NCBI GenBank assembly: GCA_009778265.1
Contig: WRKA01000148.1
Location: forward strand, 1-8,109
Reading direction: 5' to 3'
Source: Methanomassiliicoccaceae archaeon
Lineage (GTDB): Archaea > Thermoplasmatota > Thermoplasmata > Methanomassiliicoccales > Methanomethylophilaceae
DNA: 8,109 bases
Shown here: one piece after another, positions 1-5,487 of the stretch
Layout of the letters: the number at the start of each line of letters is the position of its first letter
Position numbering within the stretch: position 1 is the stretch's first letter
Notes under the pieces: model-generated
What the model was told of the DNA's origin: nothing
The model's database searches: none
What the model saw: only the letters and a program-made list of their open reading frames with translations
Made by a program: the position numbers and the translations under genes

Positions 1-23
1 GAGGGAGAAAAAAGAGAACGTCT

Positions 24-39
24 CCTCTTTTCTAAGAGG
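24..39 (+). repeat. short hairpin near window edge, possible terminator
   Basis: Arms CCTCTT (24-29) and AAGAGG (34-39) enclose a 4-nt pyrimidine loop inside a pyrimidine-rich stretch. A competing pairing, GGAGA (4-8) with TCTCC (21-25), shares bases 24-25. It could be the transcript end of a gene to the left of the window, but two reading frames stay open through it, so it could also be the tail of a coding region. The window edge prevents a decision. Confidence 0.2.
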
Positions 40-110
40 TGTGTATCGCGGCGAATCGGACCGAACACCGAACCGTTCTCAGGTTTCACGCCGACGGGCC
101 CATAAAAAGA

Positions 111-118
111 TATAATAA
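111..118 (+). promoter_or_regulatory. TATA box of tRNA-Val
   Basis: TATAATAA lies about 29 bp (centre to first base) ahead of the tRNA-Val gene at 144, the distance expected for an archaeal TBP site driving transcription from a few bases upstream of the mature tRNA 5' end. An A-rich stretch precedes it (102-109). Confidence 0.6.
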
Positions 119-143
119 CATGGAACATATCATCGACCCCGTT

Positions 144-219
144 GGGCTCGTGGTCTAGGGGTTATGACGTCTCCTTGACATGGAGGAGGCCGCCGGTTCA
201 AATCCGGCCGAGCCCACCA
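144..219 (+). tRNA. tRNA-Val (anticodon GAC), CCA encoded
   Basis: A complete cloverleaf can be folded. The acceptor stem is GGGCTCG (144-150) with CGAGCCC (209-215). The D stem is GTC (153-155) with GAC (166-168). The anticodon stem is TCTCC (170-174) with GGAGG (182-186), and the 7-nt loop 175-181 holds anticodon GAC at 177-179, reading GUC and GUU valine codons. The T stem is GCCGG (192-196) with CCGGC (204-208), and the loop begins TTC. The discriminator is A216 and CCA is encoded at 217-219. There is no intron. The mature tRNA body is 144-216 plus CCA. Confidence 0.97.
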
Positions 220-265
220 AATACGTCCTGTGTTCTCGTTTCCGCTTAGGCTGTATGACCGTCCT

Positions 266-287
266 CGAATATTCGGGATCCGCGGAT
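266..287. repeat. two adjacent 10-bp perfect palindromes in intergenic DNA
   Basis: CGAATATTCG (266-275) and ATCCGCGGAT (278-287) are each perfectly self-complementary and are separated by two bases. They sit in the 137-bp space between tRNA-Val and the 3' end of the membrane protein gene, which is read on the other strand. Two T4 tracts on the plus strand follow at 330-333 and 337-340 and might help end the tRNA transcript. Nothing else is evident in 220-356. Function unknown: protein site, transcript end or chance. Confidence 0.35.
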
Positions 288-356
288 GAACGGCCCCCGT
301 CCGCATATCCGGACCGTTCTTCGGCTGCCTTTTCCGTTTTCGCTGTTCCGAGAACG

Positions 357-1091
357 TCAGCTGTAAAGCCACGTCATCTGCGAGACCGCTATCGCCAATG
401 CCGAAAGAACCGCCACCCAGAATATCCAGTTGCGGTTAAGATGCTTCGCGGAGACATAAGCGACACAAGCGAACATAGATATCGTCACCGCTCTGGATAT
501 TATCATTGCCGTTGACATATCGGTCATGAGAACGAACGGCAGTACCGTCAGCGTGGCCATCACCACATCGATTATCAGGAACGATATGAGAATACGGATA
601 TCTCGCCTGTGGAACCTGTACGGCCGGTTCGGGTGAACGTCCGGTCCCGACGTCAGTATCATGTCCACCACCTTCTCTTTATCCTCGTCGCAGAGATGGG
701 CGACCGGTCCGGAGTCCAGCGACTCCATGAGCTTTTTCTTTGCGCGCTCGTCGTCCCTGTCCTTCATAAGCCTGATGATCGCCCGATCCTCCTCCGATGT
801 GAAGATATTCCTTCCGAGGACGTACGTACCCCCGTCTATCAGCCCCCAGATGATGTTGACCATGTACGCGGCCGATATCGCGTACACGAGAACGCTTCTG
901 TCGATGTCGGAGAACCCGACTATCAGGTTCACGGCGACACACGACATCCACGCGCTGTAAAAGAATTCGGAGACGATGAAGGCCAGCGGGATGTTCTTCG
1001 ATATGAACAGCCATATCGGATTCTTTGTCGCCAGCCACCTGAGGGGATGCCTTTCGGATATCACCGCGGGATACTCCCTGCGCTCCGCCAT
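357..1091 (-). CDS. integral membrane protein, VIT1/CCC1-like (putative)
   Basis: Five hydrophobic helices are visible. Numbering from the upstream ATG at 1118, they lie near residues 43-69, 75-97, 174-198, 203-224 and 230-250. A strongly charged soluble segment (about 102-172) rich in Lys, Arg, Asp and Glu separates helices 2 and 3. Helix 2 ends in WGLIDGGTYVLGR, which resembles proteins annotated as VIT1/CCC1-type (vacuolar iron transporter-like); that family also has five helices and a charged domain. I do not see clear iron-ligand motifs, so substrate and direction are unknown. No signal peptide is seen. Start choice: ATG at 1091 follows GAGGAG at 4-nt spacing. The ATG at 1118 adds nine basic residues and would be leaderless if the TATA-like box near 1144 is used. 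The gene stands alone between two tRNA genes transcribed the other way. Confidence 0.7.
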   Translation of the reverse strand: MAERREYPAVISERHPLRWLATKNPIWLFISKNIPLAFIVSEFFYSAWMSCVAVNLIVGFSDIDRSVLVYAISAAYMVNIIWGLIDGGTYVLGRNIFTSEEDRAIIRLMKDRDDERAKKKLMESLDSGPVAHLCDEDKEKVVDMILTSGPDVHPNRPYRFHRRDIRILISFLIIDVVMATLTVLPFVLMTDMSTAMIISRAVTISMFACVAYVSAKHLNRNWIFWVAVLSALAIAVSQMTWLYS

Positions 1092-1139
1092 TCCTCTCCT
1101 CTCTTTCTTAATGCGCATCGATCACTTCATTGATTCACA

Positions 1140-1148
1140 GTTTTAAAT
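1140..1148 (-). promoter_or_regulatory. TATA-like box for the minus-strand membrane protein gene
   Basis: Read on the minus strand the site is ATTTAAAAC, centred near 1144. It predicts a transcript start near 1117-1118, giving either a leaderless message from the ATG at 1118 or a leader of about 27 nt with GAGGAG before the ATG at 1091. Confidence 0.45.
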
Positions 1149-1205
1149 GTTGACGCCCCCCGATAACATCGTTCGTGCGTCCCGATGTGTTCGCGGCGTG
1201 AAAAA

Positions 1206-1215
1206 TATAAATATA
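1206..1215 (+). promoter_or_regulatory. TATA box of tRNA-Gly
   Basis: TATAAATATA lies 30 bp (centre to first base) before the tRNA-Gly gene at 1241, inside an A/T-only run (1201-1215) that stands out from the surrounding GC-richer sequence. Confidence 0.65.
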
Positions 1216-1240
1216 CTAAGAGAGACGTTCGTTCGGATGA

Positions 1241-1312
1241 GCGGCCGTAGTCTAGTGGTCAGGACGGGGGCTTCCCAAGCCTCTAACCCGGGTTCAAATC
1301 CCGGCGGCCGCA
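1241..1312 (+). tRNA. tRNA-Gly (anticodon CCC), CCA not encoded
   Basis: The acceptor stem is GCGGCCG (1241-1247) with CGGCCGC (1305-1311), and the discriminator is A1312. The anticodon stem is GGGGC (1267-1271) with GCCTC (1279-1283) including one G-T pair. Loop 1272-1278 carries anticodon CCC at 1274-1276, reading GGG glycine codons. The T arm has a GTTCAAAT-type loop around 1291-1299. The bases after the discriminator are CTCC, so CCA must be added after transcription, unlike the tRNA-Val in this window. No intron is seen. Confidence 0.97.
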
Positions 1313-1324
1313 CTCCTTGTAACG

Positions 1325-1331
1325 TTTATAT
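1325..1331 (+). promoter_or_regulatory. TATA box of rtcA
   Basis: TTTATAT centred at 1328 predicts a transcript start near 1354-1355, leaving fewer than ten nucleotides before the rtcA ATG at 1363. No Shine-Dalgarno sequence fits there, so a nearly leaderless message is likely. Confidence 0.5.
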
Positions 1332-1337
1332 CGTTGG

Positions 1338-1345
1338 TTTTCTTT
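1338..1345 (+). terminator. T-rich tract behind tRNA-Gly, possible oligo-T terminator
   Basis: TTTTCTTT begins 26 bp after the tRNA-Gly 3' end. Archaeal transcription commonly stops at oligo-T without a hairpin. It lies between the rtcA TATA box and the rtcA start, so it would separate the tRNA transcript from that of rtcA. Confidence 0.35.
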
Positions 1346-1362
1346 CACTGTTACGATTGTAA

Positions 1363-2394
1363 ATGCTGGAGATAGACAGTTCCAAAGGGGAGGGGGGCGG
1401 ACAGGTGGTACGTTCGTCGGTCGCCCTTTCCGCAATAACCGGAATAGAGACACATCTTACCAGGATACGCGAGAACCGTCCGACCAACGGTCTTTCGAAA
1501 CAGCACTGCGTCGCCGTGAACGCCGTCGCCGATATGACCGGCTCCGAAGTGATAGGGAACCACGCCGGATCCAGGGAACTTCTGTTCAGACCCGGTAACA
1601 GGCAGACCTCGCAGATCGAGCTGGATATCGGCACCGCGGGAAGCGTAAGCCTTGTGCTGCAGGCGATCATGCTCGCCGGCCGTAATCACAGGGAAAAACT
1701 CAGGATCGATGTGAGGGGCGGGACGAACGTCATGTGGGCGCCTCCCGTCGATTCATATCAGCAGATCTTGTTCCCGCTGATGGAACGGATGGGTATCAAA
1801 GCGAGATTGGAGATAAAGGACAGAGGCTTCTATCCGGAAGGAGGGGGGCGTGTGATGGCGGAGCTCGACCCGATAGGCGATATATCCCCGCTTGTGATCG
1901 GAGATCTGGGCGAATTGAGGGGGATCGAGGGGATATGCTACATACAGCACCTCAAGGATCGGATAAAGGATGATATGATATCCGCGTGCGTCGAGATGCT
2001 GGACCTCGATTGTCCCGTCGATATCAATATCCAGCGGATGTCCGGTAATTCGAAAGGCGCCGGTCTGTCCCTTGTGGCGGTCTACGAGAACGGACGTCTC
2101 GGAAGTAATGTGCTGACAACGAAGGGACATCCGGCGAAGCAGGCCGGCGAGGATGTTGCGAAGGACCTTATGAAAGAGATGTTCTCCGGGGCGACGATGG
2201 ATGTTTACACTGCGGATCAGTTATTACCGTACATGGCGATGGCGAACGGCCCCAGCGAATTTACGGTGTCCAGGATAAGCAAACATCTGCTGAGCCAGAT
2301 GGACACTTTGGAAACGTTCCTCGACGTCAGGTTCGGGGTGGAGCGCAAAGGTCCCGTCTATAATCTCTCGGTGACCCCTGGCGGTGGGAAATGA
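1363..2394 (+). CDS. rtcA: RNA 3'-terminal phosphate cyclase
   Basis: RtcA converts an RNA 3'-phosphate into a 2',3'-cyclic phosphate using ATP through a covalent enzyme-AMP intermediate, as part of cytosolic RNA end processing and repair. The 343-residue length is close to E. coli RtcA (338). The N-terminus has the family's GEGGGQ at 9-14. The family signature R-G-x-x-P-x-G-G-G-x-V is at 154-164 (RGFYPEGGGRV). The expected adenylated histidine is His308 in SKHLLS, followed by LETFLDVRF as in bacterial RtcA. ADQLLPYMAMA near 286-296 is also family-typical. It starts 50 bp behind tRNA-Gly with its own TATA box and no Shine-Dalgarno. Its stop overlaps the next start as ATGA. The RNA substrate in this organism is unknown, and the ligase partner RtcB is not in the window. 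Confidence 0.95.
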   Translation: MLEIDSSKGEGGGQVVRSSVALSAITGIETHLTRIRENRPTNGLSKQHCVAVNAVADMTGSEVIGNHAGSRELLFRPGNRQTSQIELDIGTAGSVSLVLQAIMLAGRNHREKLRIDVRGGTNVMWAPPVDSYQQILFPLMERMGIKARLEIKDRGFYPEGGGRVMAELDPIGDISPLVIGDLGELRGIEGICYIQHLKDRIKDDMISACVEMLDLDCPVDINIQRMSGNSKGAGLSLVAVYENGRLGSNVLTTKGHPAKQAGEDVAKDLMKEMFSGATMDVYTADQLLPYMAMANGPSEFTVSRISKHLLSQMDTLETFLDVRFGVERKGPVYNLSVTPGGGK

Positions 2395-3014
2395 GACCTT
2401 TCATCCATGTCAACTGCGCTATGTCCGCGGACGGCAAGATAGCCGGTCCCGATCGGAAACAGGTAAGGATCTCGAGCGACGAGGATATGGTCCGTGTCAA
2501 AGAGCTGAGGAAAAGATATGACGCGATACTGGTAGGCGTCGGCACGGTCATCGCGGACGATCCCCATCTTACTGTGAAGGGGCTTTCGTATCATGAGAAT
2601 CCGGTAAGGGTCGTCGTAGACCCGCACGGCAGAACTCCCGATGATTCGCAGATCGCCGACGACAGAGCGGCGACGGTGATACTTACTGACGATGACTGCG
2701 TAAAAAAATGGGACAACGTCACGGAGATAAGATGCGGCCGTCCGTTCGAACTTACGAAAGCGATGGAGGAACTTGCGGAACTCGACATCGAGAATGTTCT
2801 TGTGGAAGGAGGAGGGGGAACGATAGCGTCGTTCTTCAGGGACGGTCTTGTGGACCGTTATACGGTGTTCGTCGGCGGAATGATCATCGGCGGAAAGGAT
2901 TCGCCGACACCGGCGGACGGTAACGGATGGGTCCGCGTCGACGGTATAATTATGAAGATGAAGAGCGCCGATGTGCTCGGGAACGGCGTTCTGCTGACCT
3001 ACGACATCAGATGA
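2391..3014 (+). CDS. arfC: 2,5-diamino-6-(ribosylamino)pyrimidinone 5'-phosphate reductase (archaeal RibD reductase type)
   Basis: This NAD(P)H-dependent enzyme reduces the ribosyl side chain to ribityl, an early step to riboflavin and, in methanogens, to the deazaflavin F420. In archaea and fungi the reduction precedes deamination, and the protein is a stand-alone reductase, as here: 207 residues with no deaminase domain. Visible family motifs in order are MSADGKIA (11-18), RISSDEDM (26-33), the nucleotide-binding stretch AILVGVGTVIADDPHLT (45-61), PVRVVVDPHGRTP (71-83), and VEGGGGTIASFF (138-149) followed by a GGxxxGG segment (162-168). The start at 2391 overlaps the rtcA stop by 4 bp (ATGA), implying translational coupling; GGTGG just upstream can serve as a ribosome site. 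The end overlaps the convergent regulator gene by 8 bp. Confidence 0.92.
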   Translation: MRPFIHVNCAMSADGKIAGPDRKQVRISSDEDMVRVKELRKRYDAILVGVGTVIADDPHLTVKGLSYHENPVRVVVDPHGRTPDDSQIADDRAATVILTDDDCVKKWDNVTEIRCGRPFELTKAMEELAELDIENVLVEGGGGTIASFFRDGLVDRYTVFVGGMIIGGKDSPTPADGNGWVRVDGIIMKMKSADVLGNGVLLTYDIR

Positions 3015-3738
3015 TCTGTTCGATAACGAACTTCGAATAATTGTTGGACGCGCCGAAGCACTCGCTGGATGCGATCTTGTAACGCTTCTTGGTCAGTTCC
3101 GCCAGTACGGTAACGAAAAGCCCCTGACTGAACATCGATATCGATTCGGCCGCACATGAGGTCACCTCATACGTGTCACGGACTATTATCGTCAGCGGCA
3201 TGAACGTGTATACGCAGACCTCGCCCATATCGTGTTTTTCGTAGAACTCCTGCAGCTGACTTATGATGTCCTCCACTTTCGGGGACATTATCTTTTTCGC
3301 AAGTATATGCCCTATGCTCATGCCCACCTGCTGCATCGCCGCCCCTATGCACAATCCGGACGCCTCCGCACCTATTATTATCGCCCTCAGCACGACCTTG
3401 AACAGATTGCAGTCCTTATCGGATATGCTTTCCAATGTTTTCTGGTAAACTTCCATCCCTTCCTGGTTGACGTCGCGCGAGCGCGCCATGAGCCTTGACG
3501 ACAATGAGAATATCTTCCTCCTGCTGTCCGACGGGTCGTCCCTGAATATCACGAGACCTTCGCTTGCCATTTTGTCCAGGTGAACAGATAGCGTCGACTG
3601 CGCCTTTCCCGTTATGTTCGATATGTCTGTAAGTGAAAGATCGGAAGAGGAGAGTTGGGAAAGTATCTGCCTGCGTACCGGATTGGATACCTGAATCAGT
3701 CCGTTCGCGGTCGTATATATATCAAAACTTTCATCCAT
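3007..3738 (-). CDS. MsvR-like transcription regulator: winged helix plus V4R domain
   Basis: Numbering from the upstream GTG at 3762, residues about 20-95 form an ArsR-type winged helix: NPVRRQILSQL, then a recognition-helix region STLSVHLDKMASEGLV, then a wing with DDPSDSRRK. Residues about 115-251 fit a V4R (4-vinyl reductase-like) ligand or redox domain, ending with the pattern C203...F211xxG214...L223...EC235...F245. Cysteines are C118, C138, C183, C203 and C235. This architecture is that of MsvR, a redox-responsive regulator described in methanogens, so cysteine-based sensing is plausible but not shown. I prefer ATG 3738 (243 aa); GTG 3762 adds eight residues including C3. Neither has a Shine-Dalgarno. 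The gene is divergent from mtnA, which makes it a candidate regulator of that string and of itself. Confidence 0.82.
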   Translation of the reverse strand: MDESFDIYTTANGLIQVSNPVRRQILSQLSSSDLSLTDISNITGKAQSTLSVHLDKMASEGLVIFRDDPSDSRRKIFSLSSRLMARSRDVNQEGMEVYQKTLESISDKDCNLFKVVLRAIIIGAEASGLCIGAAMQQVGMSIGHILAKKIMSPKVEDIISQLQEFYEKHDMGEVCVYTFMPLTIIVRDTYEVTSCAAESISMFSQGLFVTVLAELTKKRYKIASSECFGASNNYSKFVIEQII

Positions 3739-3762
3739 GGTGTTCACGGCTATACACTTCAC

Positions 3763-3770
3763 AAATAAAA
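3763..3770 (-). promoter_or_regulatory. possible TATA box of the MsvR-like gene
   Basis: On the minus strand this reads TTTTATTT, centred near 3767, predicting a start near 3740, essentially at the ATG at 3738 (leaderless). A second candidate, TTTTAAAA at 3803-3810, is palindromic and could serve either strand; for the minus strand it would give a leader of about 40 nt. Confidence 0.4.
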
Positions 3771-3822
3771 TCTTGACTGCTCAAAAATATCATCTTTCCC
3801 TATTTTAAAACATAACGGCTTA

Positions 3823-3841
3823 TCGCGTCACGGGACCGCGA
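3823..3841. promoter_or_regulatory. inverted repeat TCGCG-N9-CGCGA, candidate operator
   Basis: Arms TCGCG (3823-3827) and CGCGA (3837-3841) are perfect inverted copies separated by nine bases, lying in the 145-bp divergent region between the MsvR-like gene and mtnA. The right arm ends five bases before the candidate mtnA TATA box (3847-3854), where a bound dimer could block or recruit the general factors. From memory, MsvR sites in other methanogens are also short inverted repeats with a similar spacer (TTCG...CGAA type), but the arm sequence here differs. Binding is inference. Confidence 0.35.
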
Positions 3842-3846
3842 CACTG

Positions 3847-3854
3847 TTAATAAT
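3847..3854 (+). promoter_or_regulatory. candidate TATA box of mtnA
   Basis: TTAATAAT centred near 3850 predicts a start near 3877, about seven bases before the mtnA ATG at 3884, where no good Shine-Dalgarno is present. The palindromic TTTTAAAA at 3803-3810 is an alternative giving a leader of about 50 nt. Confidence 0.4.
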
Positions 3855-3883
3855 GGCGTATCCATACCGTAATCGGCGAGAGT

Positions 3884-4879
3884 ATGAAAGTAGGTGTAGG
3901 CGGCAACGGGAAGGATATCAGAGCGGTATGGTTCGAGAACGGTGTTGTTAGGATGATAGATCAGCGCAGACTTCCCAACGATCTTACGATCGCCGATCTG
4001 CGGACGTATGAGGAGGTCGCATCGGCGATCCGTATCATGACCGTAAGAGGAGCGCCGTCGATAGGCGCCGCGGCCGCTTACGGTATGTGCCTCGCGGCGC
4101 TCAGAGAAGAGAATATCGAAAAGGCCGCGAAACTGATAAAGAGCGCCAGGCCGACCGCCAACGATCTGTTTTATGCGGTGGACCACATGCTCTCGGAATT
4201 GAAGAATGGTACGGATCCGGTAAAGGCCGCGGACGGTTACGCGCAGATCACCGTCGACAAATGTGTGAAGATAGGAGAATACGGGAACTCGCTGATCAGG
4301 AGCGGCGACATTCTTATGACTCATTGCAACGCCGGCGCGCTGGCCACGGTGGATGTGGGAACGGCGCTGGCGCCCATGAGAAAGGCCTGGTCGGATGAAA
4401 AGAATATATTCGTCTACGTTTCCGAGACGAGACCCAGACTTCAGGGGATGCAGCTGACCGCGTGGGAGCTTTCGCAGGAAGGGATACCTCACGCGATAAT
4501 CGCGGACGGCGCTTCCGGCCATTTTATGAAAAAGGGTGTGAGCATGGTGATCGTCGGCGCGGACAGGATAGCGGCGAACGGCGACTTTGCGAACAAGATA
4601 GGAACGTACGGAAAGGCGGTGATCGCACATGAGCTCGGCATCCCTTTCTATGTTGCCGCACCCGTGTCGACATTTGATTTCGGTACCGCGACGGGCGACG
4701 ATATAATAATAGAGGACAGACCGGAAGAAGAGATAACGATGATCGGCAGCATGAGGATCGCGCCGGTATCCTCCCGCGCACTGAATCCCTCGTTCGATGT
4801 CACGCCGGCAAGATACGTGACCTCCTTTATAACCGAGAAAGGCATACTTGCGCCTTCGGAAATAGAGAAGATGAGATGA
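3884..4879 (+). CDS. mtnA: S-methyl-5-thioribose-1-phosphate isomerase (aldose-1-phosphate isomerase, eIF2B-like fold)
   Basis: MtnA converts 5-methylthioribose-1-phosphate to the ribulose-1-phosphate form in methionine salvage; homologs also take 5-deoxyribose-1-phosphate from 5'-deoxyadenosine. The 331 residues carry the family motifs in order: DQRRLP (26-31), RGAPSIG (55-61), THCNAGALAT (146-155) with catalytic Cys148, ETRPRLQGMQLTAWEL (181-196), VGADRIAANGD (224-234) with catalytic Asp227, and NKIGTY (237-242). The two catalytic residues correspond to Cys160 and Asp240 of the Bacillus enzyme. The main alternative is ribose-1,5-bisphosphate isomerase of the archaeal AMP pathway, a close relative. 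The overlapping aldolase downstream, rather than a RuBisCO, favours the salvage role. It is the first gene of a five-gene plus-strand string and is divergent from the MsvR-like regulator. Confidence 0.9.
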   Translation: MKVGVGGNGKDIRAVWFENGVVRMIDQRRLPNDLTIADLRTYEEVASAIRIMTVRGAPSIGAAAAYGMCLAALREENIEKAAKLIKSARPTANDLFYAVDHMLSELKNGTDPVKAADGYAQITVDKCVKIGEYGNSLIRSGDILMTHCNAGALATVDVGTALAPMRKAWSDEKNIFVYVSETRPRLQGMQLTAWELSQEGIPHAIIADGASGHFMKKGVSMVIVGADRIAANGDFANKIGTYGKAVIAHELGIPFYVAAPVSTFDFGTATGDDIIIEDRPEEEITMIGSMRIAPVSSRALNPSFDVTPARYVTSFITEKGILAPSEIEKMR

Positions 4880-5487
4880 TACCGATGAACGAGACCGATG
4901 CGAGAAGGATACTTTGCGAAGCTTGTCTGAAGCTGTACGAGAAAGATCTTTTGGTATCCGCAGGCGGGAATGTGAGCATAAGATACGATGACGGTGTTCT
5001 CATAACACCGTCCGGAAGGAACAAGGGCTCTCTGTCGGACGGCGATATGGTAAAGATGACCATGGACGGAAAGGTTTCGGGAAAAGGGAGACCGTCGATA
5101 GAACACAGATTCCATCTTCTGTTATACGAGCGGAACGACAGGACGAACGCGGTGGTGCACTGCCATCCGATATATTGTACCGCGCTGGCGGTAAAAAGCG
5201 AAAAGGTGCGTACCGATCTGACACCGGAAGGAGTGATCCTCCTGGGCGATGTTCCCCTGGTGCCGTACCGTACCCCGGGATCGGACGAACTTGTACGGGA
5301 GATAGGGAAGGTCTCTTCATCTAAAGCGGCCATATTAGAGAACCACGGCGCGGTGACACAGGGAAGAACAATGGAAGAAGCGTGCAACCGCATGGAGGAA
5401 CTCGAGTTCCAGGCGCATCTGCAATTGGTGGTCGGGAATGTGGACGGACTTCCGGACGAAGAGATCTCAAAACTGAAGAGGATGTGA
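4876..5487 (+). CDS. class II aldolase (FucA/AraD type), likely 5-deoxyribulose-1-phosphate or methylthioribulose-1-phosphate aldolase
   Basis: This is a zinc-dependent aldolase of the fuculose-1-phosphate aldolase family, 203 residues, close to FucA in size. Visible sites are the phosphate-binding segment GGNVSIR (30-36) and TPSG (44-47), the catalytic Glu76 in PSIEHRFH, and zinc ligands His95 and His97 (VVHCHPIY) and His157 (ENHGAV), matching Glu73, His92, His94 and His155 of E. coli FucA. The start at 4876 overlaps the mtnA stop as ATGA; a second ATG at 4885 is possible. Next to mtnA, the natural substrate is probably the isomerase product, giving DHAP plus acetaldehyde or 2-methylthioacetaldehyde. 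Activity on fuculose-1-phosphate or lactaldehyde/DHAP cannot be excluded. The MtnB dehydratase shares this fold, but the intact catalytic Glu favours an aldolase. Confidence 0.85.
   Translation: MIPMNETDARRILCEACLKLYEKDLLVSAGGNVSIRYDDGVLITPSGRNKGSLSDGDMVKMTMDGKVSGKGRPSIEHRFHLLLYERNDRTNAVVHCHPIYCTALAVKSEKVRTDLTPEGVILLGDVPLVPYRTPGSDELVREIGKVSSSKAAILENHGAVTQGRTMEEACNRMEELEFQAHLQLVVGNVDGLPDEEISKLKRM

Noticed and set aside
130..372. 80-codon minus-strand open frame across the tRNA-Val gene
   Set aside because: It runs antisense through the whole tRNA and has basic, low-complexity composition without family resemblance; the tRNA explains the region.
609..1133. 174-codon plus-strand open frame opposite the membrane protein gene
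   Set aside because: The minus-strand frame encodes clear transmembrane helices; this frame is an antisense by-product rich in Arg, Val and His.
1147..1362. 71-codon plus-strand open frame running through tRNA-Gly
   Set aside because: It covers the tRNA and both promoters and has no family features.
3827..3836. Second inverted repeat GTC-N4-GAC inside the operator candidate
   Set aside because: Three-base arms are expected by chance and its centre does not coincide with that of the TCGCG-N9-CGCGA repeat.
3763..3883. Box C/D or other small RNA gene in the divergent region beside the nop5 string
   Set aside because: Only a partial box C match (GATGAT on the minus strand near 3789-3794) and no suitably placed box D were found.
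3800..4630. 276-codon minus-strand open frame opposite mtnA
   Set aside because: mtnA on the plus strand has full family motifs and catalytic residues; the antisense frame is Arg/His/Tyr-rich and featureless.
5382..5483. N-terminal extension of nop5 to an ATG at 5382
   Set aside because: These codons re-read the end of the aldolase in another frame; the conserved Nop5 N-terminus begins just after GTG 5484.
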